A stretch of DNA of 5,587 bases from Pseudomonadota bacterium (GCA_021790625.1 JAJYGL010000098.1:1-5587), one strand, 5' to 3'; shown: positions 1-5,587, counted from the first letter of the stretch. Program-made: numbers and translations. The notes: generated by a model not told the origin, from the sequence alone.

Positions 1-1105
1 TTTCTATCTCTCCGGCGGCATGCAGGACACAGCCCAGATTGTTCCACGCTTCCAGAGAATAAGGATTATGTTCCAGCGCATGACGGTACCAGAAAATGGC
101 TTGTGCGGTATCGCTCTGTTGCAACATTCCGGCAAGATTGACGGCTGCTTCGGTATGCGCCGGGGCGATTTGCAAAACGGCGCGATAAGCCGATGCCGCC
201 GCATCGATTTGACCCAGCGCCTTGAAAGCGTGCGCAAGGTTGTTCTGCATTCCGGCATCCGTTGGCCTCAGGGCAACGGCTGTCCGGTAACTTTCCAGTG
301 CCTGTGACCAATCATCCTGATCGCGATATATATTGCCAAGATTGTTATGCGCCTCCGCAAAATCGGCGCGTAGAGCCAGTGCACGCCGATAGCAATCGAT
401 GGCCTCTGTCGTCTTTCCCTTGCTACGCCACGCACTGCCGAGGTTTCCCCATGCTTCGACATAAGCCGGATTCAAGGCCAGTGCCTCGCTAAAGTGCTCG
501 ATGGCCTCGTCTACGCGATTCAGCGTGAACAGAACATTGGCCAGATTGTAATGAATCATCGGCTCGGACAGCCGTTGCAGGGCAGCACGATAGCTATCAA
601 CCGCCTCCTCGAATCGCCCCAGATCTTTGAGTGCATTCCCCAAGTTATTGCGTGCAGCAACGTGGTCCGGATCGACTGTCAATGCGTGCCGATAGGCTGC
701 TTCGGCCTGTGTGGGCTGACCTGCCGCCTGCCAGGCAAGACCAAGCGACAGGGCATGTTCGGCGTTATCCGGTTGCAATTGCAACGCGCGTGATAAACAC
801 TCAATCGCTCGCGGCAATTGGCCACAGGATTGACTCAAGACACCAAGCAGATGCCAAGCATCGACCTGTTCCGGCAAGATGCCAAGCACTTTTTCATACT
901 GCGTTTTTGCCGCTTCCAGTTGGCCGGCCCGGTGCTGTTCGAGCCCCTGCTGCAACCATTGCGCCGCCTGGGCTGTCTTGGCTGCCTGCTGGCTCGTGGC
1001 ACCCTGCCTCTGCACAAGACAACACTGTTTATATTTCTTGCCGCTACCACAAGGGCATGGCGCATTGCGTTCCGGTGTTTTGTTCTGGCGTTTTATTGGC
1101 GACAT
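1..1105 (-). CDS. SEC-C motif and tetratricopeptide-repeat protein, 3' end outside the window
   Basis: The frame is open from an ATG at 1105 to the window edge: 368 codons with no stop, so the C-terminus is missing. Residues 17-29 are a SEC-C zinc-binding motif, CPCGSGKKYKQCC, with Cys17, Cys19, Cys28 and Cys29 as probable metal ligands. From about residue 46 a chain of 34-residue TPR units follows, about nine complete and one cut by the edge; typical units contain NNLGN.....G....A...Y..AL...P. TPR arrays bind proteins or present substrates. Known proteins with SEC-C followed by TPRs often end in a glycosyltransferase (O-GlcNAc-transferase-like) or sulfotransferase domain, but that part is not visible here, so no enzyme function is claimed. 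No signal peptide is seen, so it is probably cytoplasmic. The start lies 30 bases after the nadB stop, with only a weak GGGT as ribosome site. The domain assignment is firm; the function is unknown. Confidence 0.9.
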   Translation of the reverse strand, partial: MSPIKRQNKTPERNAPCPCGSGKKYKQCCLVQRQGATSQQAAKTAQAAQWLQQGLEQHRAGQLEAAKTQYEKVLGILPEQVDAWHLLGVLSQSCGQLPRAIECLSRALQLQPDNAEHALSLGLAWQAAGQPTQAEAAYRHALTVDPDHVAARNNLGNALKDLGRFEEAVDSYRAALQRLSEPMIHYNLANVLFTLNRVDEAIEHFSEALALNPAYVEAWGNLGSAWRSKGKTTEAIDCYRRALALRADFAEAHNNLGNIYRDQDDWSQALESYRTAVALRPTDAGMQNNLAHAFKALGQIDAAASAYRAVLQIAPAHTEAAVNLAGMLQQSDTAQAIFWYRHALEHNPYSLEAWNNLGCVLHAAGEIE

Positions 1106-1135
1106 CGAGTTAACCCAAGCTGTAGCAAGGCCCTG

Positions 1136-2716
1136 TCAGCGAGCCGTTTTCCGTAACACGACATCCTGCGCTTCTGCCCACATCTCCGGATAGTCGATAC
1201 TGGTATGCAAGCCTCGGCTTTCCTGGCGAAGTTGGGCGCTTTTAACGATGAGTTGTGCCGTTGTCACCAGGTTGCGCAATTCAATACTATCGTTGCTGAC
1301 CCGGTAACGGCAATAATACTCTTCTGCTTCTTCCTGTAGCAATGCCAAACGCCGTGCGGCGCGTTCCAGTCGAGCGTCAGATCGCACAATACCGACAAAA
1401 TCCCACATCAGGCGACGCAATTCATCCCAGTCATGCGCAATCAGCACCCCCTCATCTGAATCGTGCACGCGACTTTCATCCCATTCCGGCACGACTGGTA
1501 CGTCATACACCCCGGAAATCTGTATGGATTGTGCGACAGCGCGCCCAAATACCAGACATTCCAGCAACGAATTGCTGGCAAGCCGATTGGCTCCATGCAA
1601 ACCGCTGTGAGAAACTTCTCCGACAGCATATAAACCGTCCAGCGCTGTTCGTCCATCCAGATCGATCTGAACCCCGCCACAAGTATAGTGTGCTGCCGGT
1701 ACGACCGGTATCGGCTCTTTTGTCATATCGATGCCCAGACTCAGGCAACGCTGGTAGATATTGGGAAAATGTTGTGTGATGAAATCGGCACTCTGATGGG
1801 TGATGTCCAGATATACGCAATCCAGCCCGTGCTTTTTCATCTCGCTATCAATGGCACGCGCCACAATATCGCGTGGTGCCAATTCGGCACGTTGGTCGTA
1901 ATCCGGCATGAAGCGGCGTCCATCCGGTAATCTGAGCACGCCGCCCTCGCCTCGCACTGCTTCTGAAATCAGGAAAGACTTGGCGTGCGGATGGTAAAGA
2001 CAGGTCGGATGAAACTGGATGAGCTCCATGTTAACCACAGGGCATCCAGCGCGCCAGGCCATGGCAATGCCGTCGCCGGTCGCCACGTCAGGATTCGTGG
2101 TGTACAAATAAACTTTTCCGGCGCCGCCCGTTGCCAGAACGGTGTGGCTGGCCACAAAGGTTTTTACCGTGTCGCTACGTTTATCCAGCACATAACATCC
2201 ATAACAGACTTTTTCTTCCTGCACGTGTGTATCTGCCGTGATGAGATCCAGTGCGATATGCTCTTCCAGCAATACGATATTCGGATGGCTGCGAACCTGT
2301 TCGCTCAGCGTTTTCTGAACGGCACGCCCCGTTGCATCCGCCGCATGAACAATCCGACGTGCGCTATGCCCGCCTTCCCGAGTCAGATGCAGGCCACTTT
2401 CCTGCGCATCGTCGGTCGTAAAAGGCACCCCCATACTGACCAGCCATTCAATGGCTTCACGACCATGTTCAACGACAAAACGTACCGCATCTTCATGGCA
2501 CAAACCGGCCCCGGCGACCAATGTATCTGAAACGTGCGCTTCCATGGTGTCATCGTTGGCAAGTACTGCCGCGATACCCCCTTGCGCCCAAACACTGCTG
2601 GCATCTTGTAACTGTTTTTTAGTGACTATCGTCACCTGCAAGGTATCGGCCAAGTGCAACGCGGTAGTCAACGCCGCGAGGCCACTACCAATAATCAGTA
2701 CGTCCGTTCGTATCAT
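1136..2716 (-). CDS. nadB: L-aspartate oxidase (quinolinate synthase B)
   Basis: FAD enzyme that oxidises L-aspartate to iminoaspartate, the first step of de novo NAD synthesis; NadA then makes quinolinate. Either O2 or fumarate can take the electrons in known enzymes. The protein is 526 aa (E. coli 540). The FAD dinucleotide motif IIGSGLAAL is at residues 8-16, SSVWAQGGIAA at 40-50, REGGHSARR at 113-121, QFHP with His236, PRD with Arg282, AAHY with His343, and NRLASNSLLE with Arg378 and Ser381. These five residues correspond to E. coli His244, Arg290, His351, Arg386 and Ser389 at a constant offset of 8, so the active site is complete. The C-terminal helical domain runs from about 425. The frame stays open 31 codons further upstream to 2809, but that segment precedes the canonical MIRTDVLIIG start and matches nothing in the family; I chose the ATG at 2716 although its ribosome site is weak. 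nadA is not in the window. Confidence 0.97.
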   Translation of the reverse strand: MIRTDVLIIGSGLAALTTALHLADTLQVTIVTKKQLQDASSVWAQGGIAAVLANDDTMEAHVSDTLVAGAGLCHEDAVRFVVEHGREAIEWLVSMGVPFTTDDAQESGLHLTREGGHSARRIVHAADATGRAVQKTLSEQVRSHPNIVLLEEHIALDLITADTHVQEEKVCYGCYVLDKRSDTVKTFVASHTVLATGGAGKVYLYTTNPDVATGDGIAMAWRAGCPVVNMELIQFHPTCLYHPHAKSFLISEAVRGEGGVLRLPDGRRFMPDYDQRAELAPRDIVARAIDSEMKKHGLDCVYLDITHQSADFITQHFPNIYQRCLSLGIDMTKEPIPVVPAAHYTCGGVQIDLDGRTALDGLYAVGEVSHSGLHGANRLASNSLLECLVFGRAVAQSIQISGVYDVPVVPEWDESRVHDSDEGVLIAHDWDELRRLMWDFVGIVRSDARLERAARRLALLQEEAEEYYCRYRVSNDSIELRNLVTTAQLIVKSAQLRQESRGLHTSIDYPEMWAEAQDVVLRKTAR

Positions 2717-2758
2717 TGCTGCATCATACCATTCAGTCAAAGCAGCAAAGCATAACAG

Positions 2759-2787
2759 AGGATACGTGGTGAGGGATACCCCGACAA
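2759..2787 (-). promoter_or_regulatory. Candidate sigma-70 promoter for nadB
   Basis: On the minus strand TTGTCG (2787-2782) and TATCCT (2764-2759) are 17 bases apart, each matching 4 of 6 consensus positions. Transcription would begin roughly 35-40 bases before the nadB ATG at 2716. The 122-bp gap between the rhodanese stop and nadB is the largest after the globin, so a separate promoter is reasonable, and no terminator hairpin with a T-run is visible there. The match is weak and rests on pattern only. Confidence 0.25.
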
Positions 2788-2838
2788 ATAAAAAGCCGTC
2801 CAATACCAATACTAACCCGATGAGACAGATATGATTTT

Positions 2839-3237
2839 TTAACTGCCAAAATCAGTTGTGTCTTCGACGACAGGTTCGTGATGTGCGACCCAGGCTTCAT
2901 AACCTCCAGCCATCGAGACCGGGTTATCGTAGCCCATGCGTTTCAATGTCTGGGCGGCGAGTGCTGAACGCCCTCCGCTGCGGCAATACACCAACAGGCG
3001 CGCTTGTCGATCAGCCAGCGCGGGATGATCCGTCGTTTTGAATTCCAGCACGCCACGTGGGATGCTCACAGCACCCGGCAAGCTACCCGCGAGAAACTCA
3101 TGCTCTTCCCGCACATCAATGACTGTCACTCCTTCAGACAACCATTTCAATGCCGTCGGGACATCCACTTCCTTGATTTCGGCCTTGGCCTGTTCAACCA
3201 ATTGCTTAGGTGTCATCATCTTTTCATTCCCATCCAT
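2839..3237 (-). CDS. Single-domain rhodanese-like sulfurtransferase
   Basis: A 132-residue protein that is essentially one rhodanese domain. Residues 38-45 carry the TVIDVREE strand-loop typical of the fold. Residues 82-91 carry LVYCRSGGRS, the active-site loop, with Cys85 as the persulfide-forming residue and Arg90 closing the six-residue CRSGGR loop. MAGGYEAW at 109-116 is the usual C-terminal signature. With the Cys intact, an active thiosulfate or persulfide sulfurtransferase is expected; the physiological donor and acceptor cannot be read from sequence. No signal peptide is seen, so it should be cytoplasmic. It begins 7 bases after the globin stop and is surely co-transcribed with it. 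The start is uncertain: the ATG at 3237 has no clear Shine-Dalgarno, while the paired ATGs at 3219 and 3216 (residues 7 and 8) have GGGA 8-11 bases upstream and give an MMTPKQL or MTPKQL N-terminus. Confidence 0.92.
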   Translation of the reverse strand: MDGNEKMMTPKQLVEQAKAEIKEVDVPTALKWLSEGVTVIDVREEHEFLAGSLPGAVSIPRGVLEFKTTDHPALADRQARLLVYCRSGGRSALAAQTLKRMGYDNPVSMAGGYEAWVAHHEPVVEDTTDFGS

Positions 3238-3244
3238 TCAATCA

Positions 3245-3688
3245 CTATTCATTAACCGTATCATTAACTGTTGCCATCTGCCCGGCCGGTTTTTCTGCCT
3301 GGTTGCGCATATGGTCACCAACTTTGGCGAACGCCTGTATCAATTCCCGCTGCAATGCTTCATCCGGCACAGTTTCCTGTAACGCCTGTTGCATACACAT
3401 CATCCACTGATTACGCTCGTTCACGCCAATCACAAAGGGAAGATGGCGTTGCCGCAGACGGGGATGCCCATACTTTTCAACATACAACTGCGGACCGCCA
3501 GTCCAACCACTCAGAAATTCAACAAGTTTCTGCCCGATTTCTTCCAGATTACCCGCATGCATCTTACGAATGCCATACGCCTCAGGCAATTCGTCCATGA
3601 TTTCATAAAATCGCGCGACCAAACGACGAATCGTCTCCTCACCGCCCAATCGCTCGTAGTGAGTTCGCATCTTCGCTTCCACCAACAT
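3245..3688 (-). CDS. Group II truncated haemoglobin (trHbO-type)
   Basis: A haem protein of the 2-on-2 globin fold, 147 aa from the chosen start. Alignment by eye to Mycobacterium tuberculosis trHbO places the B10 tyrosine at Tyr28 (RFY), CD1 at His44, the proximal F8 histidine at His82 (RQRHLPF) and the group II signature tryptophan G8 at Trp95 (NQWMMCM). GWTGGPQLYVEKYGHPRLR at 61-79 is the conserved E-F region. Such globins bind O2 and NO and are tied to oxygen handling or nitrosative stress; which applies here is inference. The frame could start at 3727, but GGAGG at 3701-3697 lies 8 bases before the ATG at 3688, and the extra 13 residues match nothing in the family, so 3688 is preferred. 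The C-terminal tail after about residue 130 is extra and low in structure. The rhodanese gene follows after 7 bases. Its position downstream of bd oxidase genes fits a low-oxygen or NO role. Confidence 0.95.
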   Translation of the reverse strand: MLVEAKMRTHYERLGGEETIRRLVARFYEIMDELPEAYGIRKMHAGNLEEIGQKLVEFLSGWTGGPQLYVEKYGHPRLRQRHLPFVIGVNERNQWMMCMQQALQETVPDEALQRELIQAFAKVGDHMRNQAEKPAGQMATVNDTVNE

Positions 3689-3696
3689 ATCCATAT

Positions 3697-3701
3697 CCTC
3701 C
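3697..3701 (-). promoter_or_regulatory. Shine-Dalgarno site that sets the globin start
   Basis: GGAGG on the minus strand, 8 bases upstream of the ATG at 3688 and only 2 bases upstream of the ATG at 3694. The spacing selects 3688 and makes the longer start at 3727 unlikely. Confidence 0.75.
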
Positions 3702-3770
3702 ACATTGCCAATTTGCCGGCACGGCACGTTTCATCATCCGTGACTGCGGCAATTCGAGATTTTGCATCAA

Positions 3771-3842
3771 CACGACAAATTCGTCATGCAATTTTCTTGC
3801 CAATTGCGTATTGGTGCGCTTTCCTTATCGAACAATTGTCGA
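3771..3842. promoter_or_regulatory. Cluster of small inverted repeats upstream of the globin gene
   Basis: The 176-bp gap between the ybgE stop (3865) and the globin start (3688) holds three dyads: CACGACAAATTCGTCATG at 3771-3788 (7 of 9 base pairs symmetric), GCAATT/AATTGC arms at 3788-3793 and 3802-3807 with an 8-base spacer, and TCGA arms at 3828-3831 and 3839-3842 around CAATTG. They could be operators or the promoter region of the globin-rhodanese pair. None matches a regulator consensus that I can name: FNR sites need TTGAT-N4-ATCAA, and only TTGAT is present near 3766-3770. No terminator with a T-run is seen after ybgE. Confidence 0.3.
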
Positions 3843-3864
3843 AAACAGATCATCACAACGCCTG

Positions 3865-4119
3865 TCATCGTCCGGTGATGATAACCACTACACCCAAACC
3901 CATCAACGTCCAGGCCAGAACGGGAGAAAATAGCCATCGCCACACACGACTTTGCGGATCAAAGCCCATTCCATGCACGAAACCAGCGCAGATTCCCCAG
4001 ACCAGCATGGTTAACAAGCCATGAGACATGCGCGCCAATGGTAACGGGTACAGCGTTATCAATATCGCCAACGATGCAGCCATCAGCAAGGACAACATGC
4101 GCGCCATACCCGTATACAT
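3865..4119 (-). CDS. ybgE: YbgE family membrane protein of the cyd operon
   Basis: A small inner-membrane protein of 84 aa with three predicted membrane helices, about residues 9-27, 34-52 and 62-81. The central block SHGLLTMLVWGICAGFVHG (32-50) followed by MGFDPQ (51-56) closely resembles E. coli YbgE (HGLLLMWAVCAGVIHGVGFRPQ-type), the gene that follows cydX in cyd operons (E. coli YbgE is 97 aa). The function in the family is not settled; it is presumed to assist the cytochrome bd oxidase. The gene is separated from cydX by a 302-bp inverted-repeat element, and its ATG at 4119 lies inside the left target-site repeat of that element. No ribosome site precedes this ATG, because the upstream bases are now the element's end. 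Later in-frame ATGs are at 4107 and 4098. Before the insertion the gene most likely began with ATG CTT ATG overlapping the cydX stop, so it now lacks its original first two codons and its translational coupling. The reading frame itself is intact. Confidence 0.9.
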   Translation of the reverse strand: MYTGMARMLSLLMAASLAILITLYPLPLARMSHGLLTMLVWGICAGFVHGMGFDPQSRVWRWLFSPVLAWTLMGLGVVVIITGR

Positions 4120-4121
4120 AA
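4118..4121. repeat. Left target-site duplication (ATAA)
   Basis: ATAA directly outside the left terminal repeat, matched by ATAA at 4424-4427 outside the right one. Four bases alone could be chance; the reconstruction of the cydX/ybgE junction when one copy is removed makes it convincing. Confidence 0.75.
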
Positions 4122-4140
4122 GGAACCGCTAATCTATTCC
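4122..4140 (+). repeat. Left terminal inverted repeat, 19 bp
   Basis: GGAACCGCTAATCTATTCC, perfectly complementary to 4405-4423. Past base 19 the two ends diverge, with only scattered matches. Confidence 0.95.
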
Positions 4141-4168
4141 CACGTGGTCGCGACGGCGGCCTGGCGGG

Positions 4169-4197
4169 ATGAAATGCAAGGCGTGGCTCGCAGTCAA
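4169..4197 (-). promoter_or_regulatory. Candidate outward promoter in the element, facing ybgE
   Basis: On the minus strand TTGACT (4197-4192, 5 of 6 matches to the -35 consensus) is 17 bases from TTTCAT (4174-4169, 4 of 6 matches to the -10). It points out of the element into ybgE. The -35 overlaps one arm of the 7-bp hairpin at 4193-4214. Pattern evidence only. Confidence 0.2.
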
Positions 4198-4214
4198 GGG
4201 TTATTCTCCTTGAC
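4193..4214. repeat. Internal hairpin of the element
   Basis: GTCAAGG at 4193-4199 and CCTTGAC at 4208-4214 form a perfect 7-bp stem with an 8-base loop. It is inside the element and has no T-run, so it is not a classical terminator. Confidence 0.6.
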
Positions 4215-4257
4215 AAGGGACACAACGCGGCAGTTCGCCCGCCAAGCCCCGTCCCAC

Positions 4258-4274
4258 CGAGCATGTTTTGCTCG
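4258..4274. repeat. Second internal hairpin of the element
   Basis: CGAGCA at 4258-4263 and TGCTCG at 4269-4274 pair perfectly around a 5-base loop. A further pair, CAAATCGGG at 4297-4305 and CCCGATTTG at 4375-4383, gives a 9-bp stem enclosing about 70 bases. Confidence 0.5.
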
Positions 4275-4404
4275 TTACCAACGAGGCGGTTGCGGCCAAA
4301 TCGGGCGCTCGCGTGTCTGTACGGCTTGGTGTCAAAGTCCCGGCTACGACCTGCGCCGCACGCGTCGCGATCTTCCCGATTTGACCCGCAACGCGGCTCA
4401 TGGA

Positions 4405-4423
4405 GGAATAGATTAGCGGTTCC
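4405..4423 (-). repeat. Right terminal inverted repeat, 19 bp
   Basis: Exact reverse complement of 4122-4140, with no mismatch over 19 bases. Perfect ends suggest a recent or still mobile element. Confidence 0.95.
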
Positions 4424-4427
4424 ATAA
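4424..4427. repeat. Right target-site duplication (ATAA)
   Basis: ATAA directly outside the right terminal repeat, partner of 4118-4121. It lies a few bases beyond the cydX stop codon, so the coding sequence of cydX is not touched. Confidence 0.75.
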
Positions 4428-4430
4428 GCA

Positions 4431-4550
4431 TCAATACTCGCCTTTGCTCCGACTGTCGTCAACCTGTTCGTTGTTTTCGCCATAAACCGCATTCACAATG
4501 GCCAACAAGACCGCCATCGACACGCCCAACATCCAAGCAAAATACCACAT
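4431..4550 (-). CDS. cydX: CydX, small subunit of cytochrome bd oxidase
   Basis: A 39-residue single-helix membrane protein. It begins MWYFAWMLGVSMAVLLAIVN; E. coli CydX (37 aa) begins MWYFAWILG, and this N-terminal signature is diagnostic of the family. One membrane helix spans about residues 4-23, followed by a charged tail rich in Glu, Asp and Lys. In known bd oxidases CydX binds next to CydA and stabilises the haem b595/d site. AGGAG at 4561-4557 lies 6 bases before the ATG, a good ribosome site. The gene starts 69 bases after the cydB stop and ends at a TGA (4433-4431) whose last base would have been shared with the original ybgE ATG. It is intact; the insertion begins 7 bases beyond the stop. 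It is easily missed by annotation because of its size. Confidence 0.95.
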   Translation of the reverse strand: MWYFAWMLGVSMAVLLAIVNAVYGENNEQVDDSRSKGEY

Positions 4551-4556
4551 GTTTTT

Positions 4557-4561
4557 CTCCT
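4557..4561 (-). promoter_or_regulatory. Ribosome binding site of cydX
   Basis: AGGAG on the minus strand, 6 bases before the cydX ATG; it supports translation of this very short gene. Confidence 0.7.
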
Positions 4562-4619
4562 GACCTGTTCAATCATGGCGCGCCGAGGAGAGGAGCGCCT
4601 GTATTTAAGGAACCTAATA

Positions 4620-5587
4620 TCAATATGCAGAATGATCGTTATGCTCGACAAAATCCAGCGTAACCTTGCCCGACATAACCCGATACGCCCAACTGGTATA
4701 AAAAACCACCAATGGCAAAAGTATCAGCGTGGCAAAAAACATCAATTCCAGCGTCATATGGGATGAAACGCTGTCCCATACCGTCAGGCTGGAGCGTGGA
4801 TCAGTGGACGACGGCATAATAAACGGAAACATCGACACACCGGCCGTGCCAATAATACCCAGCATGCTCATGGCAGAAGAAATGAATGCCATCACCGGTT
4901 GATTCACTTTCGCAAACACAATCGACAACAATGCGCCAAGGAAACCCAACGCAGGAATCAACATAGTCAAAGGATATACCGAATAATTGTGCAGCCATGC
5001 ACCTGCCTGCACCATCACGGATTTATCCATTGGATTGGGCAATGCATTGGGCAAATCACCACCAGTAAGCACAAACCCCTTGATGCTGGATGCCACCCAC
5101 AAACCCGCCGCCGCAAAGGTAGCCAATGTCAACAAACCAAACAACACCGACGCTTTCTGACTGCGCTTGTACACGTCACCTTCAGTACGAATGAGCAGAA
5201 AATTGGCTCCGTGCATGACAATCATCGACGTGGACACCAAACCGGTCAACAAGGCAAACGGATTGAGCAAAGCCCAGAAACCGCCGGTGTAAAACGAACG
5301 CAAATCATTGTCAAAATAAAATGGCACGCCTTGCAACAAATTGCCAAATGCCACACCAAAAATCAGCGGGGGTACCGTTCCACTCACAAACAAGCCCCAG
5401 TCCCACGCGCTGCGCCAAGTGGAATTATCAATTTTCGAGCGGTAATCAAACCCGACCGGACGAAAAAACAACGACCACAACACGGCTGCCATCGCCCAAT
5501 AAAACCCAGAGAATGCAGTGGCATACACCAATGGCCATGCGGCAAAAATCGCCCCGCCTCCGGTGATGAACCACACCTGATTGCCAT
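4620..5587 (-). CDS. cydB: Cytochrome bd ubiquinol oxidase subunit II, 5' end outside the window
   Basis: Subunit II of the cytoplasmic-membrane bd oxidase, which oxidises quinol and reduces O2 to water with high affinity. The window holds the last 321 residues up to a TGA at 4622-4620; E. coli CydB has 379, so about 57-58 N-terminal residues lie outside. The fragment opens GNQVWFITGGGAIFAAWP, matching the E. coli stretch that follows Trp57-Asp58; the cut codon ends in AT, as Asp would. Other family blocks are FFRPVGFDYRSK (about 40-51), GVAFGNLLQGVPF (about 78-90), a Leu-rich helix series, and MFPFIMPSST near residue 257, followed by LTVWDS. Roughly seven further membrane helices are visible. 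The tail ends HNDHSAY, close to E. coli NTHSLY. cydA should lie just outside the window beyond 5587. No internal stop or frameshift is present. Confidence 0.97.
   Translation of the reverse strand, partial: GNQVWFITGGGAIFAAWPLVYATAFSGFYWAMAAVLWSLFFRPVGFDYRSKIDNSTWRSAWDWGLFVSGTVPPLIFGVAFGNLLQGVPFYFDNDLRSFYTGGFWALLNPFALLTGLVSTSMIVMHGANFLLIRTEGDVYKRSQKASVLFGLLTLATFAAAGLWVASSIKGFVLTGGDLPNALPNPMDKSVMVQAGAWLHNYSVYPLTMLIPALGFLGALLSIVFAKVNQPVMAFISSAMSMLGIIGTAGVSMFPFIMPSSTDPRSSLTVWDSVSSHMTLELMFFATLILLPLVVFYTSWAYRVMSGKVTLDFVEHNDHSAY

Larger units (their letters stand above)
4122..4423. mobile_element. MITE-like non-autonomous insertion between cydX and ybgE
   Basis: A 302-bp element bounded by a perfect 19-bp inverted repeat: GGAACCGCTAATCTATTCC at 4122-4140 and its reverse complement at 4405-4423, with ATAA duplicated on both sides. 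The interior has about 64% G+C (153 of 240 bases at 4141-4380) against about 49% in the adjacent cydX region. It holds short inverted repeats and is open for 76-90 codons on both strands (4144-4416 plus; 4201-4431 minus), but neither product shows a DDE motif or any family I recognise, so it should need a transposase in trans. Ends starting GGAA and a 4-bp duplication ending in TAA recall the IS5 group, whose targets are typically YTAR; this is a tentative link. It separates ybgE from its cyd operon partners. An alternative reading is a deleted insertion sequence that has kept only its ends. Confidence 0.85.

Noticed and set aside
2717..2809. A 31-codon N-terminal extension of nadB with a hydrophobic stretch
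   Set aside because: It lies upstream of the canonical FAD-binding start, has no ribosome site, and NadB is a cytoplasmic enzyme without a signal peptide; it is better read as the upstream gap.
3757..3770. TTGATGCAAAATCT (minus strand) as an FNR site
   Set aside because: Only the TTGAT half-site fits; the second half does not match ATCAA at the required 4-base spacing.
4144..4416. A 90-codon plus-strand frame filling the element
   Set aside because: No family match or catalytic motif, no good ribosome site, and the opposite strand is equally open; not supported as a gene.
3959..4492. A 177-codon minus-strand frame spanning cydX, the element and ybgE
   Set aside because: It crosses two recognised genes in the wrong frame and the insertion; it is a chance open frame in G+C-rich sequence.
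4570..4600. GGCGC/GCGCC symmetry between cydB and cydX as a terminator
   Set aside because: No T-run follows and cydX lies just downstream with a good ribosome site, so termination here is improbable.
4606..4618. AAGGAACCTAAT after cydB, similar to the terminal repeat of the element
   Set aside because: It needs a two-base gap, and similarity ends after about 10 bases; no partner repeat is nearby, so chance is likelier.

Overview
The window is a block of genes that all lie on the minus strand. Read in the direction of transcription (from high to low coordinates) the order is: cydB (5' end outside the window), cydX, a short inverted-repeat insertion, ybgE, a group II truncated haemoglobin, a single-domain rhodanese, nadB (L-aspartate oxidase), and a SEC-C/tetratricopeptide-repeat protein whose 3' end is outside the window. 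No rRNA, tRNA, CRISPR array or full-length transposase gene is visible. The long-form proteobacterial CydB, the CydX starting MWYFAW and the YbgE family protein point to a proteobacterium, most likely beta or gamma. I cannot name the genus from sequence alone.

Region 4431-5587 is the end of a cytochrome bd quinol oxidase operon: the C-terminal 321 residues of CydB and, 69 bases downstream, a 39-residue CydX. Region 4118-4427 is a 302-bp element with perfect 19-bp terminal inverted repeats, flanked by a 4-bp direct repeat (ATAA). It is visibly richer in G+C than its surroundings (153 of the 240 bases at 4141-4380, against 59 of 120 at 4441-4560) and encodes no recognisable transposase, so it looks like a MITE. 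It sits exactly between cydX and ybgE. Removing it together with one ATAA copy restores a cydX stop / ybgE start overlap of the form TGATG, a strong internal check that it is an insertion into an intact operon.

Region 2839-4119 holds three small proteins in a row: YbgE (84 aa, three membrane segments), a truncated haemoglobin with the expected haem-pocket residues, and a rhodanese with an intact catalytic Cys. The globin and rhodanese genes are 7 bases apart and probably co-transcribed. A 176-bp gap with several small inverted repeats separates ybgE from the globin and may carry its promoter.

Region 1-2716 holds nadB, complete with all the active-site residues I could check, and the TPR protein. 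Taken together, a bd oxidase, an O2/NO-binding globin and a sulfur-transfer protein suggest a cluster for respiration at low oxygen or under nitrosative or sulfide stress. The link to nadB and the TPR gene is only shared direction and close spacing. The most novel item is the MITE-like insertion in the cyd operon and what it does to ybgE translation.
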